In this document: positions 1 through 5,928 of the stretch, in pieces | Position numbering within the stretch: position 1 is the stretch's first letter | Layout: the number at the start of each line of letters is the position of its first letter | Source: JAJPJX01 sp964568355 | GTDB taxonomy: Bacteria > Acidobacteriota > Terriglobia > Bryobacterales > Bryobacteraceae | Reading direction: 5' to 3' | DNA length: 5,928 nt | Assembly: GCA_964568355.1 (NCBI GenBank) | Contig: CAZMRK010000126.1 | Span: forward strand, 1-5,928 | Made by a program: the position numbers and the translations under genes | The notes under the pieces: model-generated | Told to the model about the DNA's origin: nothing | Seen by the model: only the letters and a program-made list of their open reading frames with translations | Databases searched by the model: none

Positions 1-589
1 GTTCGGTGCGAACGATGATTTCAATGGCTTTGAGGCGAAACTCGGTCTCGGAGATCTGGAGTTGTTTGCGGCGGATCTGCAGTTGAGCCCGGTCGGCGTC
101 GATCACGCGGTTACGAAGCAGCGGCTGCGTGAAGCTGAACAGCAGTTGCGAGCTGGTAAGCGGATTCAGCGTGAAAAAGGGATTGGAAGACGAAGAACGG
201 GAATTGACGAAATCCACGCCAAGCGAAGTGCCTTGGAAAGGCAGCTTCTGGCGAAAGTAGAAATTCTCGTTGTGGAAGTGCTCGGCAAGTTTGCCGTCAG
301 CGCCCTGCAAAAGCGAACCGGCGGGCGTGTTGCGCGCTTCAAAATCGGGCGCCCAGCGAAAAGACGGATCGTAGAAGCCGCGGGCGCCGCGCTCGGCGGC
401 CGAAGCGGAAGCAACCTGGGTCTTCTGGATCTCCACTTCCAGGTTGTGAGAAAGCGCCTGCGTGACGGCTTCCTTCAGGCTCAGCTTGCGCTGGACCATG
501 CCGACACCCACGCGGGCAGGCACCGCGGATTGCGCCAGCAGGGCACAGGCGGAGAAAAGGAAAAGCGAAGACTTAGGAAACAGGGCCAT
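1..589 (-). CDS. TolC-family outer-membrane efflux factor, N-terminal part (cut by window edge)
   Basis: Outer-membrane duct of a tripartite efflux pump; it would trimerise and carry substrate from the adaptor/permease across the outer membrane. The visible part is 196 codons from an ATG at 589 and is open at the left edge; TolC-family proteins are usually about 400-550 residues, so over half is missing. Residues 1 to about 25 look like a Sec signal peptide (MALFPKSS, then a hydrophobic run LFLFSACALLA, then small residues). The following segment KLSLKEAVTQALSHNLEVEI is the typical first helix of the OEP repeat, and the later QPLLRNRVIDADRAQLQI stretch (about residues 155-172) is also family-like. 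It starts 16 bases after the permease stop, so it is the last visible gene of the operon. No clear Shine-Dalgarno precedes the ATG, so expression probably relies on coupling to the permease. The family call is firm; the substrate is unknown. Confidence 0.9.
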   Translation of the reverse strand, partial: MALFPKSSLFLFSACALLAQSAVPARVGVGMVQRKLSLKEAVTQALSHNLEVEIQKTQVASASAAERGARGFYDPSFRWAPDFEARNTPAGSLLQGADGKLAEHFHNENFYFRQKLPFQGTSLGVDFVNSRSSSSNPFFTLNPLTSSQLLFSFTQPLLRNRVIDADRAQLQIRRKQLQISETEFRLKAIEIIVRTE

Positions 590-605
590 AGTTATCAGAT
601 AAGGG

Positions 606-3600
606 TTATCGGATGAGGCCGAGCATACTGGTCCAGACGCGGCGCAATCCGAAGCGGGCTTGGCCGAGAGCGTGCCAGATGCGGGCATGGGCAAAGTCAT
701 CGAGCACGGCATAGGTCACCGGCGTAACCAGCAAGGTGAGCAGCAGGCAAAGCGACTGACCTCCGATGACGACAATGGCTACGGTACGGCGAGAGCCTGC
801 GCCCGCGCCGCCGCCCACCGCCAGCGGAATCATGCCGGCCACCAGAGCGGCGGTGGTCATCAGGATGGGGCGCAAGCGGTCTTCGCAGCCTTGCAAAATG
901 GCCTCCAGGCGCGGCATGCCTTCGTGCCGCAACGCCTTGATGTGATCGATCTGCAGGATCGAGTTCTTCTTGACGATTCCAAACAGGATCAGGATACCGA
1001 GCGAGGTGTAGATGATGGAGAAGTTCTCACCGGTCAGGACGAGCGAGATCAGCGCAAAAGGAACCGAGAGGGGCAGGCTGATCAGGATGGTGATGGGATC
1101 GATGAAGCTTTCAAACTGCGAGGCCAGCACCATATACATGAAGACCATGGAGAGGAAGAAAGCGATCACATAGCCGGCGGCTGCGCGGCCGAACTCCTTG
1201 CTGCCTCCTACCAGGCCGGACTGATAGTCAGGCGGCATACCGGCGTCACGGGTGGCTTGATAGAGGATGGGCAGCACGACGCTGAGCGACTGACCTTCCA
1301 CCAGATTGGCGCTGATCAGGATCTGGCGCTGGCGGTTGACGCGCTCGATCTGGGTGGGGCCACCGGCCTGTTCGAGTGAGGCCACGTTGTTGACGGGCAC
1401 ATTGCCGAGGGATGCGGACGGCACGTAGAGACGGCTCAGAGCGTCGGGGGAATCGCGGAATTCTTTTTGCAGGCGCAGTTCGACGTCGTAACGGTCGTCC
1501 CCCTCGCGATAGGTCGTGACCTGGTCGTCGCCGCCGACCAGGGTGCGGAGCGCGTTGGCGATGGAGGCGATATTCACGTTGAGGTCGGCCGCCTTATCGC
1601 GATTGATGTGCACTCGCAACTCGGGTTTGCCCTGTTCGTAGGAGGAATCGATATCGACGACGCCGTGGACCTGGCGGAGGCGGTCCTTGATGCGCGTGGC
1701 GTATCGATCGAGTTGCTGGAGGTCGGGACCTTGGATGTAGAACTGGATATCCTGGCGCGGGCCGCCGCCCTGGATGATGCTGGGAAGTTGGACGCCGACC
1801 ACCAGGTCGCGGAATTGCTGGAGACGGCGGCGCGCCGCCAGCATGATTTCGTTCTGGCTTTGTTTACGCTGATTGATGGGCACCAGTTCCACGATGACCG
1901 AGCCGCGATCCACGCGCTGCTGCGTGTCGGAGCCGATGGTCGTGAACAGGTGGTCGACTCCGGGCAACTGGCGCAATTCGGCTTCCACCTGAGCCATGCC
2001 GGCTTCGGTGCCTTCGAGCGATGAGCCGACGGGCATGCGCACGGTCACTTCGAATTCACTCTGGTCATCGACCGGGAGAAAATCCTTCCCGATCACGATG
2101 AACAGCGGAACGGAGGAAAACATGATCAGCAGGGAGCCCAGCGCCACCACCCAACGATGGCGCATGGACCAGCGCAACATGCGGCGGTAAGGCCCCGCCA
2201 TGATGCGAAACAGGAAGGTCTCCTTCGTGCTGCCCTGCTCGGTCTTGCCGGCCTTGAGGAAGCGGGAGCACAGCATGGGCGTGAGGGTAAAGCTCACCAA
2301 CAGGGAGACCATGATGGCGAAGGCCGCCGTATAGCCGAAGCTCGACATGAAGCGGCCCACGATGCCGCTCATGAGCGCAACCGGAATAAAGATGATGACC
2401 AGGCTGAGCGTGGTGGCAAGCACGGCCAGGCTGATGTCCCGGGTGCCTTCCAGGGCGGCTTCCATGGGGCCCAGTTTCTTCTCTTCGGCGAAACGGAAGA
2501 CGTTTTCGAGGACCACGATCGCATCATCGATCACGATACCTACCACCAGGGTCAGCGCCAGCATGGTGATCTGATTGAGCGTGAAGCCCATCAGGGACAT
2601 CAGCGTGTAGGTGGAAATGATGGACGTGGGAATGGCGACGGCGGCGATGAGCGTGGAGCGCCAGTCGCGAATAAAAAACAGCACGATGATAGCGGCGAAA
2701 ATGCCGCCGAGAATCAGGTGCTCCTGGACGGCGCGGAAGCTTTCTTCAATGAAAATGGATTGGTCCTGCGTGTAAGTGATCCGGAAATCGGAGGGCAGGG
2801 TTTTCTGAAGCTCGGCGATGCGTTCTTTGACCGCATGAATGACATCGAGCGTGTTGGTGCCGGACTGCTTCCGAATCTCCAGGGCCACGGCGGGCTTGCC
2901 GTCCAGGCGGGCCAGCGAACGCGGCTCGACAACGCCATCCTCCACGGTGCCGATGTCGCTCACACGGACGGGCGTTGCGCCGACATTGGCAACGATGATG
3001 CGATTGAAATCGCTGGGGTGCTCGACGCGGCCGAGGGTGCGAAGAGTCAGCTCCCGGCGGCCCTGGTCCACGCGCCCACCCGGGATCTCGACGTTCTGCG
3101 CCGCGACGGCGTTGCGTACCTGGTCGATGTTGAGGTTGTAAGCGGCAAGCTTGTTGCCGTCCAGGCGGATGTGGATCTGGCGCATGCGGTCGCCGACGAA
3201 ACGTACCTGGCCGACCCCGGTGAGGGACTCGATGTTCTTCTTGATGCGATCGTCGACGGTTTTGGTAATTTCGCGGAGATCGCGGGTGGAGGAGACCACG
3301 GCGGTGATGACCGGAGAGGCATCGGTGGAGAGCTTTTCCACCACCGGCGGATCGATATCCCGGGGCAACTGGCGCAGGATGGCGGAGACCTTGTCGCGCA
3401 CTTCCTGGGCGGCTACTTCGGGGTCCTTTTCGAGAACGAAAGTCAGGATGATCTGGGAGACGCCTTCGGCGGAGATGGAGCGAAGTTCGTCAATGCCGCT
3501 GATGGTGTTGACGGCCTCTTCAATGCGCTTAGTGACCTCGCTTTCGACCTCCTCCGGAGAGGCGCCGCGCAGGTTGGTGGTCACGGTCACCGTGGGAAAC

Positions 3601-3725
3601 TCGATCTTGGGGAACAGATCGACACCCAGGCTGTGATACGAAGCCAGACCCATCACCAGCAGGGCGGTGATGAGCATGGTGGCGAAGACAGGCCGCCGGA
3701 TGCAGACTTCCGCGAGTTTCCGCAT
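606..3725 (-). CDS. RND (HAE1-type) inner-membrane efflux permease
   Basis: Proton-driven inner-membrane pump, AcrB/MexB-like, that collects hydrophobic or amphipathic compounds from the periplasm or membrane and passes them to a TolC duct. The 1039-residue length is normal. The order is canonical: TM1 (about 13-30), first periplasmic porter/docking loop (31-335), TM2-TM6 (about 336-490), TM7 (about 525-545), second periplasmic loop (546-848), TM8-TM12 (849-1010). The TM4 proton-relay pair is present as Asp400-Asp401 in GIVIDDAIVVLEN, and the TM10 lysine as Lys920 in GIVKKNSIL, matching AcrB Asp407/Asp408 and Lys940. This argues for an active HAE1 pump and against a metal-type (HME) one. The start is ATG, 4 bases after the adaptor stop, with only a weak AGAG at 3734-3737 inside the end of the adaptor gene, so translation is probably coupled. 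No frameshift or missing domain is seen. AcrB orthology is not claimed and specificity is unknown. Confidence 0.97.
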   Translation of the reverse strand: MRKLAEVCIRRPVFATMLITALLVMGLASYHSLGVDLFPKIEFPTVTVTTNLRGASPEEVESEVTKRIEEAVNTISGIDELRSISAEGVSQIILTFVLEKDPEVAAQEVRDKVSAILRQLPRDIDPPVVEKLSTDASPVITAVVSSTRDLREITKTVDDRIKKNIESLTGVGQVRFVGDRMRQIHIRLDGNKLAAYNLNIDQVRNAVAAQNVEIPGGRVDQGRRELTLRTLGRVEHPSDFNRIIVANVGATPVRVSDIGTVEDGVVEPRSLARLDGKPAVALEIRKQSGTNTLDVIHAVKERIAELQKTLPSDFRITYTQDQSIFIEESFRAVQEHLILGGIFAAIIVLFFIRDWRSTLIAAVAIPTSIISTYTLMSLMGFTLNQITMLALTLVVGIVIDDAIVVLENVFRFAEEKKLGPMEAALEGTRDISLAVLATTLSLVIIFIPVALMSGIVGRFMSSFGYTAAFAIMVSLLVSFTLTPMLCSRFLKAGKTEQGSTKETFLFRIMAGPYRRMLRWSMRHRWVVALGSLLIMFSSVPLFIVIGKDFLPVDDQSEFEVTVRMPVGSSLEGTEAGMAQVEAELRQLPGVDHLFTTIGSDTQQRVDRGSVIVELVPINQRKQSQNEIMLAARRRLQQFRDLVVGVQLPSIIQGGGPRQDIQFYIQGPDLQQLDRYATRIKDRLRQVHGVVDIDSSYEQGKPELRVHINRDKAADLNVNIASIANALRTLVGGDDQVTTYREGDDRYDVELRLQKEFRDSPDALSRLYVPSASLGNVPVNNVASLEQAGGPTQIERVNRQRQILISANLVEGQSLSVVLPILYQATRDAGMPPDYQSGLVGGSKEFGRAAAGYVIAFFLSMVFMYMVLASQFESFIDPITILISLPLSVPFALISLVLTGENFSIIYTSLGILILFGIVKKNSILQIDHIKALRHEGMPRLEAILQGCEDRLRPILMTTAALVAGMIPLAVGGGAGAGSRRTVAIVVIGGQSLCLLLTLLVTPVTYAVLDDFAHARIWHALGQARFGLRRVWTSMLGLIR

Positions 3726-3729
3726 GCGT

Positions 3730-4926
3730 TTAGCTCTGCGCGGTGACTTTCAGGCCGTTGATCAGGGCCGGGAGATTACTCACGGCCACGCGCTCGCCCG
3801 CCTTGATCTCGGAAATCTCCACCCAGTCGCCAATCTCCTGACCGGGCTGCACCTTGAGCTCTACGGCCTGGCCGTCGCGAATTACAAAGATTTTGGTGAG
3901 GCCAGCGATGGTGTATAGCGCGCTTTTGGGAACTACCGCGATTTCCTGATCGCGGGCGACGACCAGGCGGACTTGCACGAACATACCGGGCTTGAGGCGC
4001 GTGTCCGGTTCGACCATGCGGGCTTCGGCGGTGAGCGAGCGAGACTTGGGGTCGAGCGAGGGGTTGAGCTGCCGCACGATGGCGTGGAACACGCCGCCGG
4101 GCGCCGCGTCGGTCGTGAAGCTGAGCGAGGTGCCGATGCGGACTTCGCCGGAAGCGGATTCGGGAATATCGGCGCGGAGGCGCAACGGACTGGCCTTCAC
4201 CAGTGTAATGACCGGGGTGTTTTCCTTGATGTACTGGCCTGGAGAGACGAGGCGGGCGTTGACCGCTCCGTCAAAAGGCGCAAGCAGCGTGGCATCGGAC
4301 AGACGCTTTTGGGCCAGCTTGAGCTCCGCACGCAGGCCCTGGATCGAGGCCAACTGTGTACGCAGTTCGTCGCGGGCGGCCTGGAGCGCGGCCTCCCGGG
4401 CTCGAAAAGCCTTTTCCAGCTCGGTGTAACGTTCGCGGGAGATGTCGCCGGACTTGACCAGGCGAGCCGCGCTTTCATACTTGAAGCGGGCATCTTCGAG
4501 CTGCGCGATCGCCTGTTGGATTGCGGGCGTGGAATCGGGATTGGCCTCCTCCTGCTCGGGCGAAAGGCCGATCCGCGCAAGAGCCTGGGTGAGCGCGGAT
4601 CGGCTGCGCTCCACCTGCAAAGTAAGTTCGCGTTTATCCAACTCGGCGATCACCTGGCCGGCCCGCACGGATTGACCGAAATCGGCGAAGACGCGGGCGA
4701 GGGTGCCGGGGACCTCAAAACTGAGATTGACGCTCTCATCCGCCATCAGGGAACCGGTGACGGAAATGGACTTTTCCACGCGGCGGGTCTCCACCGCGGC
4801 GATCTTGACCGTGGGCGGTTCGGCGGGTTTGGCGGCCGCCTGTACTTCCGGTCCGGACTTACGGCCGCAGCCGGCAATCAGGACCGGCAGAACGATCAGG
4901 CAGCAGCGGAAGCGGCGAAAGGTCAT
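3730..4926 (-). CDS. RND efflux periplasmic adaptor (membrane fusion protein), lipoprotein
   Basis: Periplasmic adaptor, AcrA/MexA-like, that bridges the RND permease and the TolC duct. It has 398 residues from the ATG at 4926. The N-terminus is a lipoprotein signal with a clear lipobox, LIAGC, making Cys20 the acylated residue. Next come a beta/barrel-sandwich first half (about 57-100, including SVTGSL and SVRAGQVIAELD), a long helical hairpin (about 100-210, rich in Ala, Leu, Glu, Arg and Gln), the second barrel-sandwich half (LLAPFDGAVNARLVSPGQYI, about 214-233), a beta-barrel (about 248-322, ending RLKPGMFVQVRL) and a membrane-proximal domain (about 325-398). The 4926 start is chosen because it has a strong Shine-Dalgarno and begins directly before the signal peptide; an in-frame TTG at 4947 would add seven charged residues and overlap the regulator. 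It lies 4 bases after the regulator stop and 4 before the permease start. Confidence 0.95.
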   Translation of the reverse strand: MTFRRFRCCLIVLPVLIAGCGRKSGPEVQAAAKPAEPPTVKIAAVETRRVEKSISVTGSLMADESVNLSFEVPGTLARVFADFGQSVRAGQVIAELDKRELTLQVERSRSALTQALARIGLSPEQEEANPDSTPAIQQAIAQLEDARFKYESAARLVKSGDISRERYTELEKAFRAREAALQAARDELRTQLASIQGLRAELKLAQKRLSDATLLAPFDGAVNARLVSPGQYIKENTPVITLVKASPLRLRADIPESASGEVRIGTSLSFTTDAAPGGVFHAIVRQLNPSLDPKSRSLTAEARMVEPDTRLKPGMFVQVRLVVARDQEIAVVPKSALYTIAGLTKIFVIRDGQAVELKVQPGQEIGDWVEISEIKAGERVAVSNLPALINGLKVTAQS

Positions 4927-4930
4927 GAAG

Positions 4931-5569
4931 TCACTCCCTCTCCGCAAGAGTCCGGCCTCCCGGCCGGCGGCAGCAGACTCCCTGGAGGAAGGTGGTCACC
5001 ATCTCCTCCACGAACTGTTTGCGGTTCTTGCGGATTGTCGAATCGTGAAAAAGCTCGCCCAGCAAACCTTGATAGGCGAACATGCCGATAAAGGCACGAG
5101 CGGTGATCTGGGGATCCAGCCGGCGGAATACCCGGCTCTCTACCCGGCGATGAATATAGCCGGATACCAGATCAAAAAACGGCCGGAGCTGGCGCTCATA
5201 GAAAAGAGGCGCCAGTTCATGCCGCTCCAGCGCGCTGAACAGGAGTAATCGAATAAAGTCGGGGTCCTGCTCGCTGCGCTCCAGGATCAAATCGCCGATG
5301 GCGGCAAGGAAGCCGCGATCGTCCTCCGCGTCCATGGCTTGTTGCAATTCGACAGAGCGGTGCTGACCGGCATCGGCCTGGCTTTCGATGATGGCACTGT
5401 ACAGTTCGCCCTTGGTGCGGAAGTGCTGATACAGCACCGGCTCGGTGACACCGACCGCGCCGGCTAGTTCGCGCGTCGTAGCACCGCGAAATCCCTTCTC
5501 CGCGAAGAGATGGACAGCGGCAGTGACAATGGCGGCGCGACGCTGGTCGCTTTTCATCCGGGTGCGCAT
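4931..5569 (-). CDS. TetR/AcrR-family transcriptional repressor of the efflux operon
   Basis: Ligand-responsive DNA-binding dimer, probably a repressor of its own promoter and so of the whole pump operon. From ATG 5569 it has 212 residues, normal for TetR. The N-terminal TetR domain is clear: helix 1 (RRAAIVTAAVHLFAEKGFRG, about 10-29), then the helix-turn-helix TTRELAGAVGVTEPVLYQHF (31-50) and the usual TKGELYSAII. The C-terminal part (about 65-190, all helical) is the variable ligand/dimer domain; RLLLFSALERHELAPLF resembles regulators found beside RND pumps. Possible starts are GTG 5581, ATG 5569 and ATG 5557; none has a good Shine-Dalgarno. GTG 5581 would lie at or upstream of the transcript start predicted from the -10 box, so 5569 is preferred, with 5557 as a close second. 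The family call is firm; the autorepressor role is inferred from gene order and the palindrome in its promoter. The effector is unknown. Confidence 0.93.
   Translation of the reverse strand: MRTRMKSDQRRAAIVTAAVHLFAEKGFRGATTRELAGAVGVTEPVLYQHFRTKGELYSAIIESQADAGQHRSVELQQAMDAEDDRGFLAAIGDLILERSEQDPDFIRLLLFSALERHELAPLFYERQLRPFFDLVSGYIHRRVESRVFRRLDPQITARAFIGMFAYQGLLGELFHDSTIRKNRKQFVEEMVTTFLQGVCCRRPGGRTLAERE
4934..4943 (-). promoter_or_regulatory. Shine-Dalgarno deciding the adaptor start
   Basis: On the minus strand this reads GGAGAGGGAG, ending 7 bases before the ATG at 4926. It lies inside the last codons of the TetR gene, whose stop (TGA) is at 4933-4931. It is the strongest ribosome binding site in the window and favours ATG 4926 over the upstream in-frame TTG at 4947. 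The adaptor can therefore be translated independently of read-through from the regulator. Confidence 0.75.
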
Positions 5570-5583
5570 GGGGGACGGCACAG

Positions 5584-5603
5584 AATTTAGCGTTTACTAA
5601 TTT
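5584..5603. promoter_or_regulatory. Imperfect palindrome, likely TetR operator
   Basis: The plus strand reads AATTTAG, a 6-base centre CGTTTA, then CTAATTT; the arms are inverted repeats with 6 of 7 positions matching and a perfect TTAG/CTAA core at 5587-5590 and 5597-5600. It covers the proposed -10 box and most of the spacer, so a bound dimer would block RNA polymerase. Size, symmetry and location just upstream of a TetR gene are typical of autoregulatory TetR operators. AT-rich DNA yields such palindromes by chance more easily, so binding is inference. Confidence 0.5.
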
Positions 5604-5610
5604 AACTCAA
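5584..5610 (-). promoter_or_regulatory. Putative sigma-70-type promoter of the efflux operon
   Basis: Minus-strand elements are TTGAGT (5610-5605) as a -35 box and TAAATT (5589-5584) as a -10 box, with a short 15-base spacer. The stretch from about 5584 to 5615 is clearly AT-rich against GC-rich surroundings and lies directly before the regulator. Predicted transcription would begin near 5577, leaving a 5' leader of only about 8 bases to ATG 5569, or about 20 to ATG 5557. No second promoter of this quality was seen between the operon genes. The spacer is shorter than the optimal 17, so the exact boxes are tentative. Confidence 0.45.
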
Positions 5611-5623
5611 TATAGCAGAACGC

Positions 5624-5643
5624 AGAGCCGGACGGACGGCTCT
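5624..5643 (-). terminator. GC-rich hairpin after the upstream gene, possible terminator
   Basis: A perfect 7-bp inverted repeat, AGAGCCG and CGGCTCT, with a 6-base loop begins one base after the stop codon of the upstream gene. On the minus strand it is followed by GCGTTCTGCTATATTG, which is T-rich but has no proper T-run, so intrinsic termination would be inefficient. It may instead protect the 3' end of the upstream mRNA. It separates the upstream gene from the efflux promoter. Confidence 0.4.
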
Positions 5644-5644
5644 C

Positions 5645-5928
5645 CTACCGGGCAAGGCTGCCGGAACGGGCTCCGGTCTCGACCACGACAAAATCCGCGC
5701 CTTTGACCTTCTGCAAGGTCTCCAGGCCCTGAAGGCGGGCATCGGGCGAGATGGAAAGCAACCAGTCCTGGCCGTTGTCGGCGACGAACATGCCGTATTT
5801 CTTGAGGCCTTCGAGGATGGCGCGGGCGTGGCGCGGAAACGGGGAAGTGTCGAAATCGGCACGTAGCCGCAGACGTTCTCCCATGCGCGGCAGATCCGGG
5901 CTGGTGAGGCGGCTGGCGAAGTGTGTGG
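5645..5928 (-). CDS. C-terminal end of an unrecognised conserved protein (KYGMFVADNG tail)
   Basis: The reading frame is open from the right edge and ends at TAG 5647-5645, giving 94 complete visible codons with the start outside the window. Visible residues read THFASRLTSPDLPRMGERLR, then an RADFDTSPFPRHARAILEGL segment, then KKYGMFVADNGQDWLLSISP, and near the end LQKVKGADFVVVETGARSGS. From memory, this LPRMG...AILxxLKKYGMxVADNG arrangement is the C-terminus of a family of large, often secreted proteins in Acidobacteriota and related soil bacteria; no enzymatic function is assigned here. It is a C-terminal fragment because of the window edge, not a pseudogene as far as can be seen. It runs in the same direction as the efflux operon but is separated from it by a hairpin and a promoter, so it is probably a separate transcription unit. 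Confidence 0.75.
   Translation of the reverse strand, partial: THFASRLTSPDLPRMGERLRLRADFDTSPFPRHARAILEGLKKYGMFVADNGQDWLLSISPDARLQGLETLQKVKGADFVVVETGARSGSLAR

Noticed and set aside
544..589. A possible lipobox (FSAC) in the TolC signal peptide.
   Set aside because: Phe at the -3 position and a short hydrophobic run before the Cys are atypical; the hydrophobic stretch continues past it to an ordinary small-residue cleavage region.
62..616. A 184-codon plus-strand frame antisense to the TolC gene.
   Set aside because: The opposite strand gives a signal peptide and TolC-type repeats in continuous frame; this frame is Arg/Gly-rich with no recognisable features.
660..2024. Two plus-strand open frames (660-1379 and 1467-2024) antisense to the permease C-terminal half.
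   Set aside because: They are in the same shadow frame relation to the permease, with no ribosome binding site or recognisable family.
2157..3746. A 529-codon open frame on the plus strand, antisense to the permease.
   Set aside because: It lies wholly opposite a clearly real RND permease, has a low-complexity Gly/Asp/His/Gln-rich composition with no recognisable domain, and is the kind of long shadow frame expected opposite a GC-rich gene with biased codons.
3973..5091. A 372-codon open frame on the plus strand, antisense to the adaptor and the end of the regulator.
   Set aside because: It crosses two real genes on the other strand, shows no domain or membrane pattern, and has the same shadow composition.
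5570..5581. GTG at 5581 as the start of the TetR gene.
   Set aside because: It lies at or upstream of the transcript start predicted from the promoter boxes, has no Shine-Dalgarno, and adds only four residues (MPSP) before an in-frame ATG.
5602..5862. An 86-codon minus-strand frame overlapping the upstream gene tail in another frame.
   Set aside because: It overlaps the frame encoding the conserved KYGMFVADNG tail, is Arg/Pro/Ser-rich, and runs through the hairpin and promoter region.

Overview
The window holds most of one efflux operon, all read on the minus strand (right to left as given), plus the tail of an unrelated gene upstream. The DNA is GC-rich. The mix of genes suggests an Acidobacteriota-like Gram-negative (Solibacter/Bryobacter type). 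The evidence is a permease C-terminus of the GAGSRRTVAIVVIGGQSLC type, and an upstream protein tail with a KYGMFVADNG motif that I associate with large acidobacterial and actinobacterial proteins. That taxonomic call is inference from memory of family sequences, not a search result.

Layout in transcription order: (1) 5928-5645, the C-terminal 94 residues of an unrecognised protein, cut by the window edge. (2) 5644-5570, a 75-bp intergenic region with a GC-rich hairpin right after that stop codon, then an AT-rich stretch carrying a plausible sigma-70-type promoter overlapped by an imperfect palindrome, the likely TetR operator. (3) 5569-4931, a TetR/AcrR-family repressor. (4) 4926-3730, a lipoprotein periplasmic adaptor (membrane fusion protein). 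(5) 3725-606, a full-length RND (HAE1-type) inner-membrane permease of 1039 residues. (6) 589-1, the N-terminal 196 residues of a TolC-family outer-membrane factor, cut by the left edge.

The four operon genes are separated by only 4, 4 and 16 bases, so they are almost certainly one transcript. The products fit a complete tripartite pump: permease in the inner membrane, lipid-anchored adaptor in the periplasm, TolC-like duct in the outer membrane. The regulator sits first in the operon and probably represses its own promoter, with a ligand relieving repression. The substrate cannot be read from sequence.

I looked for an undescribed system and did not find one; this is an ordinary, intact-looking regulator-first RND efflux operon. 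The points most worth a second look are the compact promoter/operator with a nearly leaderless regulator start, the AT-rich repeated junction before the TolC gene, and the orphan conserved tail upstream.
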